Source of the DNA: an uncultured Oscillospiraceae bacterium
Lineage (GTDB): Bacteria > Bacillota > Clostridia > Oscillospirales > Oscillospiraceae
Assembly (NCBI GenBank): GCA_944385095.1
Contig: CALWVS010000005.1
Span: 1 to 64,000, forward strand
DNA length: 64,000 bases
Reading direction: 5' to 3'
Below the pieces are notes generated by a model. It had not been told where the DNA came from and searched no databases. It was given only the letters and a program-made list of their open reading frames with translations. This document shows positions 42,497 to 51,704 of the stretch, piece by piece. Position numbers and translations under genes: made by a program. The first letter of the stretch is position 1. Every line of letters begins with the position of its first letter.

Positions 42497-44430
42497 CATT
42501 ATTTAGTCCCGAGCGTATGGTGTTGGGTACAAAAGCCCAGACCAAAGAACAGGTGATTGATCTGCTCATCTCCTTGCAGGCACAGGGTGGCGCTTTGGCA
42601 GATATAGAGGAGTACCGCAGGGCAGTTTGGTCACGAGAGGAGCAGGGCAGTACAGCGATTGAGGCAGGTGTCGCAGTTCCTCATGCAAAATCAGATAGTG
42701 TCCGTTTTGCAAGCCTTGCATTGGTGACATTACAGACCGGTGTGGAGTATGGGGCAGTAGATGGTGTTCCTTCAGATGTATTTTTTCTGATTGCTACCCC
42801 GTCGGAGGGGGAGGCACATTTGGAAATTTTGTCTGCCTTGATGAAACTGCTCATGAATCCAACCTTCGTCACTGAGATACGCACAGCAGGTACTGTGGAG
42901 CATGTGTTTTCTATTTTAAAAGAGGCAGTATGGGAAACGGAGGAAAGGCAGTCAGAGCAGTGCTTTTGTGAACAGTTGATGGGACCGCAAATTTTGGCAG
43001 TCACTGCATGCCCCACAGGCATTGCACATACCTATCTGGCAGCTGAGGCTTTGGAGCGGGCTGGAGAGAAAATGGGCGTTTCCATATGTGTGGAGACAAG
43101 AGGTTCTTCTAAAATTCACAATCCATTGACACAGGATGAGATTGCATCCTGTTTGGGGGTGATTGTGGCCGCAGACCGTGATGTTCCAATGGACCGATTT
43201 GAAGGGAAAGCGGTGGTGCAAGTGCCAGTCTCAGATGGGATTCACCACCCAGAGCGGTTGATTCAAAAGATTTTGGACGGAGCAGCCCCTGTTTATCATC
43301 CAAAAGCCAAAAACAGCAGGGAGGTTTTTGCCCAGAAGTGGGGGCACACACTCTATAAACACCTGATGAATGGGGTCAGTTTTATGCTACCCTTTGTCAT
43401 TGCTGGTGGTTTGTTAACCGCACTCTCTTATTTTTTGGATAATCACACACTGGGATATTTGACATTGGGAAGTAATACACCAATCTCTGTGTGGCTGGGT
43501 GGTGTGGGACAAGCAGCTTTCGATTTTATGATGCCAGTGCTGGCTGCCTTTATTGCGGTGGCAATTGCTGGTCGTCCAGGATTTATGGTGGGATTTGTAG
43601 GGGGATTGCTGGCTATGTCAGGAGCCACCTTGGATCAGCCTATGGGTGCTGAGGGAACAGCTGGATTTTTGGGGGCTTTAATTGCCGGTTTTGTGGCTGG
43701 CTATCTGATGTTAGGATTAGAAACATTGCTAGATGGTTTGCCGGAAGTGTTGGATGGGATCAAAACGATTTTGATTTATCCCATTGTTGGTCTGGTGCTT
43801 CTGGGGCTTTTTGTTTGTATTGTAAATCCCTTTGTGGGGGAACTGAATGCAATGCTCTACCGAGGATTGGAGAGAATGGACGGTGAGAGCAAAGTGGCAT
43901 TTGGGATGCTGTTGGGTGGTATGATGGCTGTGGATATGGGGGGTCCTTTTAACAAAGCTGCCTATGTTTTTGGCACTTCCACACTGGCGGCACTACATAG
44001 TGGACAGGGTTCAGACATCATGGCAGCTGTGATGGTTGGTGGTATGGTTCCACCATTGGTGATTGCGCTGGCAACCACCCTGTTTCCACATGATTTTAGT
44101 GCATCTGAACGGAAATCAGGTGTTGTCAATTATATATTGGGACTTTGTTTTATCACAGAAGGTGCAATCCCCTTTGCAGCCAGTGACCCCCTTCGGGTCT
44201 TACCTGCCTGTGTGGTGGGGTCCAGCATTGCAGGAGGAATTTCCATGTGGAGAGGATGTGCGATTCCTGCCCCTCATGGAGGTGCGTTGCTGTTGCCAGT
44301 GATGCGCAACCCAGGCAGTTATTTATTGGCTCTGGTGGTTGGTACTTTTGTTGGTATGATTTTATTGATTCTCATGAAGCATGGAAAGAATGCAGTCAGA
44401 AAGGATGACAAAGAATGGTTTCAAAAGTAG
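42484..44430 (+). CDS. fruA: PTS fructose transporter subunit IIABC
   Basis: Imports fructose and phosphorylates it at C1. 648 residues: IIA domain (about 1-145) with active histidine in AVPHAKSDS, IIB domain (about 165-270) with catalytic cysteine in VTACPTGIAHTY, and a polytopic IIC domain from about residue 290. Order A-B-C is a usual fused form. Start is the GTG at 42484, inside the end of fruK. ptsH begins before its stop. Confidence 0.95.
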   Translation: MDILTLFSPERMVLGTKAQTKEQVIDLLISLQAQGGALADIEEYRRAVWSREEQGSTAIEAGVAVPHAKSDSVRFASLALVTLQTGVEYGAVDGVPSDVFFLIATPSEGEAHLEILSALMKLLMNPTFVTEIRTAGTVEHVFSILKEAVWETEERQSEQCFCEQLMGPQILAVTACPTGIAHTYLAAEALERAGEKMGVSICVETRGSSKIHNPLTQDEIASCLGVIVAADRDVPMDRFEGKAVVQVPVSDGIHHPERLIQKILDGAAPVYHPKAKNSREVFAQKWGHTLYKHLMNGVSFMLPFVIAGGLLTALSYFLDNHTLGYLTLGSNTPISVWLGGVGQAAFDFMMPVLAAFIAVAIAGRPGFMVGFVGGLLAMSGATLDQPMGAEGTAGFLGALIAGFVAGYLMLGLETLLDGLPEVLDGIKTILIYPIVGLVLLGLFVCIVNPFVGELNAMLYRGLERMDGESKVAFGMLLGGMMAVDMGGPFNKAAYVFGTSTLAALHSGQGSDIMAAVMVGGMVPPLVIALATTLFPHDFSASERKSGVVNYILGLCFITEGAIPFAASDPLRVLPACVVGSSIAGGISMWRGCAIPAPHGGALLLPVMRNPGSYLLALVVGTFVGMILLILMKHGKNAVRKDDKEWFQK

Positions 44431-44678
44431 TAAAGGTGGTCAATCCACATGGAATTCATATGCGACCTGCGCAGATATTCGTAGAAGCGGTGCGGAAATA
44501 TCCATGTGACATATTCTTTCGATATGGAAACAAGAGAATCAATGCCAAAAGCTTAATGAATTTGATGGCGGCCTGTATCAAGTGTGGAAGTGAGTTGACC
44601 ATTATCTGTTCAGGAGATCAGGAGGAGGAGGCTATGGCAGAAGCAGTTGCATTGATTCAATCTGGGTTAGGTGAGTAA
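44415..44678 (+). CDS. ptsH: phosphocarrier protein HPr
   Basis: Relays phosphate from enzyme I to IIA. 87 residues with the active H15 in NPHGIHMRPA and the regulatory serine S46 in NAKSLMNLMAACIKCG; both sit at the canonical positions. S46 implies control by HPr kinase. The segment after S46 deviates from the usual MGVMSLG. It overlaps fruA and precedes ptsI. Confidence 0.95.
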   Translation: MVSKVVKVVNPHGIHMRPAQIFVEAVRKYPCDIFFRYGNKRINAKSLMNLMAACIKCGSELTIICSGDQEEEAMAEAVALIQSGLGE

Positions 44679-44711
44679 AGCAAGATGAAGTCAAACAAAG
44701 GAGATCCTCCG

Positions 44712-46424
44712 ATGATTTTGCGTGGAATTGGTGCATCTGAAGGTATTGGTGTGGGACAGGCTGTATGTATCAAGGAAGAAATCTTTGACTATTCCCATGT
44801 AGTCTATAGTGGAGCGGAAAAAGAGAAGTTACGCCTTGGTAAGGCAGTGGAACAATTTTTAGAAAAAACAGCCCACTTGTTAGGACATAGGGAGAGAATG
44901 GCAAGTCAGGAAGAGACAGATATTCTTAATGGTCAGAGTGCTATGCTGCAAGACCCGTTTTTGCGCTCTCAGATGGATGAGAAGATGGAGACGGGGCAGT
45001 GTGCAGAGGCAGCAGTGGATGAAATTTGTACTATGTATGTGGAAATGTTTGAAGGAGCAGAGGAGGAGCTGATTCGACAACGTGCCACAGATGTAAAAGA
45101 TATGCGCAGCAGATTGCTTTCTCTGCTGCTTGGGCGTGAGAGTGTGGATTTAAGCAGAATACCAAAGGGCAGTATTCTGGTGGTCCACGACTTAACCCCA
45201 TCTATGACAGTGGGGCTGAGCAGAGAACAGATTTATGGCATAGTCACAGAGAGCGGAGGCAGAACCAGTCATGCGGCTATTCTGGCAAGGGCACTGGAAC
45301 TTCCGGCTGTGTTAGGTGTGGAACATGCCTGTGAAACAGTTCAAGATGGAGATAGCATGATTATAGATGGTGGAAAAGGGGATGTACTACTTAAGCCAGC
45401 ATCTGACACCTGTCTCCACTATCAAAAACGACAAGTGCGATACCAACAGGAAAGAAGTCGATTGGAGGTCTATCGAAATCAACCTACTGTAGATGGAGAT
45501 GGTCGCCCTATTCACCTGTTTGGGAACATTGCTATGCCTCATGAAGTAGATGCTGTATTAAAAGAAAACGGGGCTGGAATTGGACTGTTTCGCAGTGAGT
45601 TTTTATTTCTCAGTCGCAACTCCATTCCAGATGAACAGGAGCAGTTTCTTGCCTATCAACAGGTTTCCAATAAGATGGGGAACCGTCCTGTGATGATTCG
45701 TACCTTAGATTTGGGCGGTGATAAACAGGCAGATTGTCTGCACATAGGAAAAGAGGAAAATCCTTTTTTGGGGTTTCGTGCCATTCGGGTGTGTCTGAAA
45801 CGTCCAGACATGTTTTGTATGCAGTTGAGAGCCATCCTCAGAGCAGGGGCACAACAGAAAAACCTGCAAATTGTTTTGCCTATGATTACATCGGTTCAGG
45901 AAGTAAGAGAGGCAAAAAGGTTACTGGAACAATGTAAAAAGGAATTGTTGGAAAAAGGCGTGCCCATTCAGGAAGATATTCCAGTGGGTGCGATGATTGA
46001 GACACCAGCAGCGGTTTGGATTGCAGACAGTCTGGCAGCAGAGTGTGACTTTTTTTCCATTGGTACCAATGATTTGATTCAATACACAGTGGCAGCAGAT
46101 CGAGGAAATACCAATGTAGAACATCTTTACTCCTGCTTTCATCCAGCGGTTTTGAGAGAAATTCAAAGAACCATCCAAGTGGCAAAGTCTGCAAACATTC
46201 TGGTGGGAATGTGCGGTGAGGCGGCAGCAGATCCACGGCTTACCCCTCTTTTATTGGCATGGGGATTGGATGGCTTTTCAGTCAATGCATCTTCCATTCT
46301 TCCGCTGCGCCGTCAACTCTCTTTTTGGAAAAAAGAGCAAGCTCAAATAGTGGCAAATGATGTGATGAAACTGGAAACAACAGAGGAAATTGAACAGTAT
46401 TTACAACAGGTACAGGTAAAATAA
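44712..46424 (+). CDS. ptsI: PTS enzyme I (phosphoenolpyruvate-protein phosphotransferase)
   Basis: Takes phosphate from PEP to HPr. I choose the ATG at 44712 (MILRGIGASEGIGVG, 570 residues) because AAGGAG lies 9 bases upstream and the length fits; ATG 44685 would add nine residues. The phosphorylated histidine is H187 in GGRTSHAAILAR. The PEP-binding barrel has IGLFRSEFLF, LDLGGDKQ and GTNDLIQYTVAADRGN. It completes a full phosphorelay inside one operon. Confidence 0.95.
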   Translation: MILRGIGASEGIGVGQAVCIKEEIFDYSHVVYSGAEKEKLRLGKAVEQFLEKTAHLLGHRERMASQEETDILNGQSAMLQDPFLRSQMDEKMETGQCAEAAVDEICTMYVEMFEGAEEELIRQRATDVKDMRSRLLSLLLGRESVDLSRIPKGSILVVHDLTPSMTVGLSREQIYGIVTESGGRTSHAAILARALELPAVLGVEHACETVQDGDSMIIDGGKGDVLLKPASDTCLHYQKRQVRYQQERSRLEVYRNQPTVDGDGRPIHLFGNIAMPHEVDAVLKENGAGIGLFRSEFLFLSRNSIPDEQEQFLAYQQVSNKMGNRPVMIRTLDLGGDKQADCLHIGKEENPFLGFRAIRVCLKRPDMFCMQLRAILRAGAQQKNLQIVLPMITSVQEVREAKRLLEQCKKELLEKGVPIQEDIPVGAMIETPAAVWIADSLAAECDFFSIGTNDLIQYTVAADRGNTNVEHLYSCFHPAVLREIQRTIQVAKSANILVGMCGEAAADPRLTPLLLAWGLDGFSVNASSILPLRRQLSFWKKEQAQIVANDVMKLETTEEIEQYLQQVQVK

Positions 46425-46473
46425 AGAACTTGCCCCTTTGTGCAAAACAAAATCGCACAGAGGGGCAAGTTCT
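46425..46473. terminator. bidirectional terminator after ptsI
   Basis: A 19-bp stem (46425-46443 with 46455-46473, one G-U) directly follows the ptsI stop and lies 4 bases from the azlD stop on the other strand. Confidence 0.75.
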
Positions 46474-46476
46474 ATT

Positions 46477-46833
46477 TCATACAACAAAGACAGCCTGTAC
46501 TAAAAACATGTAGAGGATGGTACTTCCAAAAATAGAGAGCAGAGTGTTGCGTTTCCAGAGATGGAGAACAATTGCCACTGCAATGGAAATCAATGCTGGC
46601 AGCCATGTTTCATATCCTTGAATGGGATGTAGTTCCAGTGCCAACAGGCTGTCTTTCAAACAGTATATAATCAACATTGCAATAATCGCAGGGGGAAGAA
46701 CACGTCCCAAATAGAGGACCAATCTGGGTGGGTTTCCCTTGCGGTCAAACAGCAGGAAAGGCAAAGCACGGGTGAGAAAGGTGACAACTGCCATCACTGC
46801 AATGGCGGCGATGGCTTCGGTGGTACTTAACAT
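46477..46833 (-). CDS. azlD: branched-chain amino acid exporter small subunit AzlD
   Basis: 118-residue membrane protein with about four hydrophobic segments, FLTRALPFLLFDRKG near the N-terminus and LGRVLPPAIIAMLIIYCL. With AzlC it exports branched-chain amino acids or analogues. It overlaps the azlC end by 7 bases. Confidence 0.9.
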   Translation of the reverse strand: MLSTTEAIAAIAVMAVVTFLTRALPFLLFDRKGNPPRLVLYLGRVLPPAIIAMLIIYCLKDSLLALELHPIQGYETWLPALISIAVAIVLHLWKRNTLLSIFGSTILYMFLVQAVFVV

Positions 46834-47558
46834 GGAGGTCCCCCCTTTTCTTCTGTGTGGGAATGGGTATGGTTATCTTTGTGTTCCAAATGTTTACGAA
46901 GGAAAAGCAGAGCCAGCACAATGGCACTAAGGGCAGGCAACAGCATATTATCTGCCCCTACCAATGTGAGACTGACCAAAGTAAAAACGGCACCCAGTAT
47001 GGCAGGTAAGTGGTCAGAATAGGAAGTCCACTGTTCCACTGCAATCACAATAAAAAGGGCTGTCATGGCAAAGTCAATTCCCTTGGTATCAATGGGCAAA
47101 ATCGCACCAGCCACAGCTCCAATCACAGAGCCAGCAATCCAGTAACAGTGATTGAGCAGTGCAATAGCGAAATAAAAATCCCGAGGTTCTACATCTGGTG
47201 GAGCTTCCACAGAGCTGAGCAGGGCATAGGTTTCATCTGTGAGGGAAAACATCATATATAGTTTGCGTAGACCCATACCCCGAAATTTTTCCAGCAGCGA
47301 AAGCCCATAGACCAGATGACGAAAGTTAATGAGCAAGGTCATAACTGCCACTGTCCCCAAAGTGGCACAGGTTGCCAGAAGGTCAACTCCCAAATATTGC
47401 CCAGAACCGGCGTAAATGGTTAAACTCATAAAAAAAGCCCAGATGGCATCATAGCCAATTCCTTGCAGCATAAACCCAAATGCCATCCCAATGGCAAGAT
47501 AACCCATTAAAACGGGAACAGTAACAGGAAATGCGGCAGAAAGTACCTTACGATTCAT
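46827..47558 (-). CDS. azlC: branched-chain amino acid exporter large subunit AzlC
   Basis: 243-residue polytopic membrane protein; GYLAIGMAFGFMLQ near the N-terminus, YAGSGQYLGVDLLA and NFRHLVYGLSLL are family hallmarks. The C-terminus is His-rich (EHKDNHTHSHTEEKGG), possibly metal-binding or incidental. It follows the carboxypeptidase gene by 34 bases with no visible terminator, so it may be cotranscribed with it. Confidence 0.92.
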   Translation of the reverse strand: MNRKVLSAAFPVTVPVLMGYLAIGMAFGFMLQGIGYDAIWAFFMSLTIYAGSGQYLGVDLLATCATLGTVAVMTLLINFRHLVYGLSLLEKFRGMGLRKLYMMFSLTDETYALLSSVEAPPDVEPRDFYFAIALLNHCYWIAGSVIGAVAGAILPIDTKGIDFAMTALFIVIAVEQWTSYSDHLPAILGAVFTLVSLTLVGADNMLLPALSAIVLALLFLRKHLEHKDNHTHSHTEEKGGPPC

Positions 47559-47592
47559 GAAAATCCCTCATAACACAACACAAAATAGAACA

Positions 47593-48954
47593 TTATCGAC
47601 TTCTGCGACCACTATATCGACCTCTGCGACCACCAGAATTGGAGCGATAACGGCGTTTTTTCTGGAATACAAAGATACGCAGCAGGAACAGAACCACCAC
47701 AGCCAGAACAGCCACAAGTGCCACCTTCACACCAGACTGCTGGAAGAAAGATGAAATCTGGTCTATACGGTACAGAAGTTCAGAACGGGATACACTGGTA
47801 TCTGCCACCAAATCCAAAGTTCCATAGATTTCATTGTTATAAAGCAGGGTCATGGTTCCCAGAACTTGCCCAGCCTCCACCGGTGCAGCCACTTCATCAC
47901 GAAACAATTGTATTTTCTGTTCCATATTTTCTATATCAATTTCCTTGGGCAAAGTGCGACTGATGCTGCCCTGTGGCTTCACCATGACTTGGTCGGTTTC
48001 AGTTGACAGGGTCACACGAACGGATGCCACAGGTTCTGCACCACCTGAAAGGGTTGCACGATGGAAATTGTCAAAACCCCAGTCCAGCAGACGGATGGTT
48101 TCAGAGAATTGACGGCGGTCTGTGGTGCCGTCCCCCCGGTCGACTTCCTCAGCACCCATAATCACAGAAATTAAGTAGGTATCATCATCTTTTGCAGCTT
48201 GCACAAGACAGTGCCCAGCTTCTGGCGTTGTGCCAGTTTTGCCGCCAATTCCCTTGTCTAAGTAGAGATATCCCAGATATTTGAAATTAGATACCAGACC
48301 ATTGGTGTTTCGGACAATTCGCTTTTCAGATAGATTGGTGGCAGGAATTTCAAAGTTTGGCTTTGAGATAATGGTCTGAAACAGGTCATACTCCATCGCT
48401 GCTTTCATATACAGGGTAATGTCATAGGGTGTGGTATAGTGGTTGTCATCATGGAGACCATGTGGATTGACAAAATGGGTGCCTTCACAGCCTAGCTCTT
48501 TTGCTTTTTGATTCATGGCATCCACAAAGGCACTTTGGGAACCACTGACCGTTTCTGCTAGAATTTGGGCTGCCTCATTGGCAGATGGCAGCAAGAGACA
48601 GTAAAGCAGTTGTTCTACTGTAAGAGTTTCACCAGCCTGAATGTTGGCAGTGGAACTGCCATAGGGAATATCTGCCGCTTCAGCAGATGCAGTCACTGGG
48701 GTTGAAGGAGTCAAAGAACCAGACTTTATGGCATCCAGCACCAAAAGTGCGGTCATTACCTTTGTAATGCTGGCAGGGTACACCTTTTCATGTGCCCCTT
48801 TTTCATATAAGATTTCATCATATTGTGCATCCACTAAAATGGCACTGCGACAGGTTAGCGTGGGTTCTTCCAAGGCAAAAGAGGAGAAGGGAAGAAAAAG
48901 AGTAATGATCATGGACAATATAACAGGCAGTATCAAAAACTTTGATTTTTTCAT
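47593..48954 (-). CDS. D-alanyl-D-alanine carboxypeptidase (DacF-like PBP)
   Basis: Trims peptidoglycan side chains. 453 residues: signal peptide (MKKSKFLILPVILSMI with cleavage after SFA), serine-peptidase S11 domain with SxxK in ASITK, SxN in LPSANE and KTG in GGKTGTT, then a PBP5 C-terminal domain and a C-terminal membrane anchor followed by an Arg/Gly/Ser-rich tail (about 20 residues). DacF-type enzymes act during sporulation in Bacillus, but vegetative use is equally possible. Start at 48954, with AAGGAGA upstream. Confidence 0.93.
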   Translation of the reverse strand: MKKSKFLILPVILSMIITLFLPFSSFALEEPTLTCRSAILVDAQYDEILYEKGAHEKVYPASITKVMTALLVLDAIKSGSLTPSTPVTASAEAADIPYGSSTANIQAGETLTVEQLLYCLLLPSANEAAQILAETVSGSQSAFVDAMNQKAKELGCEGTHFVNPHGLHDDNHYTTPYDITLYMKAAMEYDLFQTIISKPNFEIPATNLSEKRIVRNTNGLVSNFKYLGYLYLDKGIGGKTGTTPEAGHCLVQAAKDDDTYLISVIMGAEEVDRGDGTTDRRQFSETIRLLDWGFDNFHRATLSGGAEPVASVRVTLSTETDQVMVKPQGSISRTLPKEIDIENMEQKIQLFRDEVAAPVEAGQVLGTMTLLYNNEIYGTLDLVADTSVSRSELLYRIDQISSFFQQSGVKVALVAVLAVVVLFLLRIFVFQKKRRYRSNSGGRRGRYSGRRSR

Positions 48955-49039
48955 TAGAAAATTCTCCTTATGTGTGATACAATGGAAGTCATAAAACGGG
49001 ATATTCATAAACACTCCCTGAAAATTCGACAACACTGCT

Positions 49040-49068
49040 ATTATAACAAAGCAATACCCATCCCGCAA
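49040..49068 (-). promoter_or_regulatory. candidate promoter of the D,D-carboxypeptidase gene
   Basis: TTGCGG and TATAAT on the minus strand separated by 17 bases, 86 bases before the start codon. Confidence 0.4.
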
Positions 49069-49086
49069 GCAGTAGAAGGAGGAAAT

Positions 49087-49497
49087 ATGTCTGGAATCTC
49101 ACGGTTTGAACGGTACATTTTGTTGCTCAGTGCAGGGACACTCCTATTTACAGCCGGGTGGTTTGCTGCCAGACATTTTATGGTGGCACCATATACCATT
49201 GTGGTAGAGAAAAAGGAGCAGGCATTGACATCTCCAGTAGAAGAAGTGGAGGATATGGAAGAGAGCCAACCAGAAGGGATACTAGAAGGAGAAAAAATCA
49301 ACATCAATACAGCTAGTATCTATGAACTGGATCGGCTGCCCAATATTGGACCATCTAAGGCGGAAGCTATCGTGGCATATCGAACGGAACATGGTGCATT
49401 TGAACGCATGGAAGATTTGATGGAAGTATCTGGCATTGGTGAGGCAACCTTTGAGGAACTGAAGGAGTACATCACAATAGCAGCGGAAAATCAATAG
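49087..49497 (+). CDS. ComEA-like helix-hairpin-helix protein
   Basis: 136 residues: an N-terminal membrane anchor (LLLSAGTLLFTAGWFAARHFM), an acidic linker (EEVEDMEESQPEGILEGE) and a C-terminal tandem HhH DNA-binding domain (INTASIYELDRLPNIGPSKAEAI then MEDLMEVSGIGEATFEELKEYI). This matches ComEA, the DNA receptor for uptake, in size and order, but comEB/comEC are not adjacent. AGGAGG precedes the ATG at 49087. Confidence 0.85.
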   Translation: MSGISRFERYILLLSAGTLLFTAGWFAARHFMVAPYTIVVEKKEQALTSPVEEVEDMEESQPEGILEGEKININTASIYELDRLPNIGPSKAEAIVAYRTEHGAFERMEDLMEVSGIGEATFEELKEYITIAAENQ

Positions 49498-49513
49498 GAG
49501 AGGAACAGGAACA

Positions 49514-50218
49514 ATGGCAAAAATTCTGGTGGTAGATGATGAAAAAGTTCTGGTCAAAGGGATTACCTTCAATCTCAAACACGAGGGATATCAGGTAGAA
49601 GCTGGCTATGATGGAGAAGAAGCGGTAGAACTGGCAAGGGAAGGGAATTTTGACCTGATTATTTTGGATTTAATGATGCCAAAATTAGATGGGTTGCAGG
49701 CATGTATGAGGATTCGGGAATTTTCCAATGTGCCTATTATCATGTTGACAGCACGCAGTGAGGATACGGATAAAATTATAGGCTTTGAGTATGGAGCGGA
49801 TGATTATCTCACAAAGCCGTTTAATCTTTTGGAATTAAAGGCACGGGTGCGGGCACTGTTGCGTCGCTCTGGGGCAACTGGGCAGAAATTGGCACAAAAT
49901 CAATCCCTTTGTGTGGGTCATATCCGTTTGGAGCCAGCTCAGCGGGCTGCATGGAAGGGAGATGAGGCAGTAGATCTGACAGCAAAAGAATTTGATTTAA
50001 TGGAATTGCTCATGCGCAATCCAGGACGGGTCTACAGCCGTGAAAATTTACTGAATGTGGTGTGGGGCTATGAGTACATTGGAGACTATCGGACTGTTGA
50101 TGTCCATGTGCGCCGATTGCGTGAGAAATTAGAGCTGGACCCAGCCAATCCAGAGTATATTCGAACCAAATGGGGCATTGGATACTATTTGAGTAACCGC
50201 ACCCCAAATGGAACCTGA
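49514..50218 (+). CDS. OmpR/PhoB-family response regulator
   Basis: 234 residues with receiver (D8/D9 acidic pair in VVDDE, phospho-acceptor D52 in LDLMMP, TKPFN) and winged-helix output domain ending near RTKWGIGYYL. It resembles the WalR/PhoP group. The histidine kinase gene starts within its last codons. Targets unknown. Confidence 0.93.
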   Translation: MAKILVVDDEKVLVKGITFNLKHEGYQVEAGYDGEEAVELAREGNFDLIILDLMMPKLDGLQACMRIREFSNVPIIMLTARSEDTDKIIGFEYGADDYLTKPFNLLELKARVRALLRRSGATGQKLAQNQSLCVGHIRLEPAQRAAWKGDEAVDLTAKEFDLMELLMRNPGRVYSRENLLNVVWGYEYIGDYRTVDVHVRRLREKLELDPANPEYIRTKWGIGYYLSNRTPNGT

Positions 50219-51704
50219 GGAGAGACTGTGCGTGTATACCAATACAGGATTAAAAGAACAGCAAAAAATTCCCTTCTTTTCCCGATTACAGGTGAAGTAT
50301 GCCATGAGTTATCTGGCAATTTTGGCAGTGGTACTGGTTTTGTTGAACAGCTACCCTCTCATTGTATCTCAGGATTTACTGTTTTCCTCAAAACAGGATT
50401 CTCTGAAAAGCCAGACAGCGGTGATGTCGTCCGCTCTGATGGAGTTGGAACAGCTCACATCTGAGCAGGTGGTGCGTGTGATGACTATGCTGGATAGTAT
50501 GGGCCTGGAGCGGATTCTGGTCACAGACCCAGCAGGGTTGATTTTATACGACAGTGATACACAGGCAGACACCACAACAGACCAGACCACAGGAAAATAT
50601 GCACTGGTGCAGGAAGTGGTGCTGGCTCTGGAAGGAAACGATGTGTTTCACACCAATTTTGAAAAAGATACATTTTTTTCCACAGCGGCTGCCCCTATTG
50701 TGTATCGGGGTATGACCATTGGTGCCATCTATATCTATGATGAGGACAGTACACAGGGGGCGTTGTTGCTCAGTCTGCAACAAAATCTGAGAACCATTTC
50801 CATTGTGTTGATTCTCATTGCACTGGTGATTGCCTTCCTGTTTTCCAAAATCCTGACGGCACGCATTGGCGCATTGCTTGGTGCCATTCGGATTGTGGGA
50901 GAAGGGGAATATGGGCATCGGCTTCAACCGGAGGGGAAAGATGAACTAGCCTACCTTGCCCATGAATTCAACCATCTCACAGACCGGCTGCAAACCACAG
51001 AGGAAGTGAGACGCCGCTTTGTGTCAGACGCATCCCACGAGCTGAAAACGCCGCTGGCATCCATTCGGCTGTTGAGTGAATCTATTTTGCAAAGTGACTA
51101 TATGGATTTGGAGACGGTGCGTGATTTTGTCTCTGATATTGGGGAGGAATCAGAGCGGCTGACCCGTATTACAGAACATTTGCTGGCATTGACCAGATTG
51201 GACAGCCTGCCAGTGGGGGAGACACAGGTGATAGATTGTGCCTGTGTCATTCGTCGGGCGGTCAACATGCTGACACCAGTTGCCGATGCAGCCCAGGTGG
51301 CACTGGAAACGAATTTTTGTAAAGGGGGAACCATCCGCTGTACGCAGGATGATTTTCATCAGATTAGTTATAATTTAATAGAAAATGCCATTAAGTATAA
51401 TTATCCCGGTGGAAAGGTGATGATTTCCACCCAGCAGCAGGGAGACCAGGTGATTTTTCAGGTGGAGGATACCGGAGTTGGAATTCCAGAGGAGGAACTT
51501 CCCAAGGTGTTCAACCGCTTCTATCGAGTGGATAAAGCCCGTTCCAGAGCAGCTGGTGGCACAGGTCTGGGGCTGTCTATTGTACGGGATACCGTGCGCC
51601 GACATGGCGGCTGGGTGACAGCCCAACAGAGACAGCCAGAGGGCAGTATTTTTATGGTTGGATTTCCTTATGAAGTACCAGAAGTGGGAGAAGGTGGGTC
51701 ATGA
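50208..51704 (+). CDS. membrane sensor histidine kinase
   Basis: 498 residues: first membrane segment near residues 34-55, extracellular region, second segment near 195-215, HAMP, H-box ASHELKTPLASIRL with H277, and ATPase domain (N box NLIENAIKYN, G boxes DTGVGIPEEE and GGTGLGLSIV). It overlaps the response regulator by 11 bases and the GerM lipoprotein by 4 bases, so all are one operon. Confidence 0.93.
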   Translation: MEPEERLCVYTNTGLKEQQKIPFFSRLQVKYAMSYLAILAVVLVLLNSYPLIVSQDLLFSSKQDSLKSQTAVMSSALMELEQLTSEQVVRVMTMLDSMGLERILVTDPAGLILYDSDTQADTTTDQTTGKYALVQEVVLALEGNDVFHTNFEKDTFFSTAAAPIVYRGMTIGAIYIYDEDSTQGALLLSLQQNLRTISIVLILIALVIAFLFSKILTARIGALLGAIRIVGEGEYGHRLQPEGKDELAYLAHEFNHLTDRLQTTEEVRRRFVSDASHELKTPLASIRLLSESILQSDYMDLETVRDFVSDIGEESERLTRITEHLLALTRLDSLPVGETQVIDCACVIRRAVNMLTPVADAAQVALETNFCKGGTIRCTQDDFHQISYNLIENAIKYNYPGGKVMISTQQQGDQVIFQVEDTGVGIPEEELPKVFNRFYRVDKARSRAAGGTGLGLSIVRDTVRRHGGWVTAQQRQPEGSIFMVGFPYEVPEVGEGGS

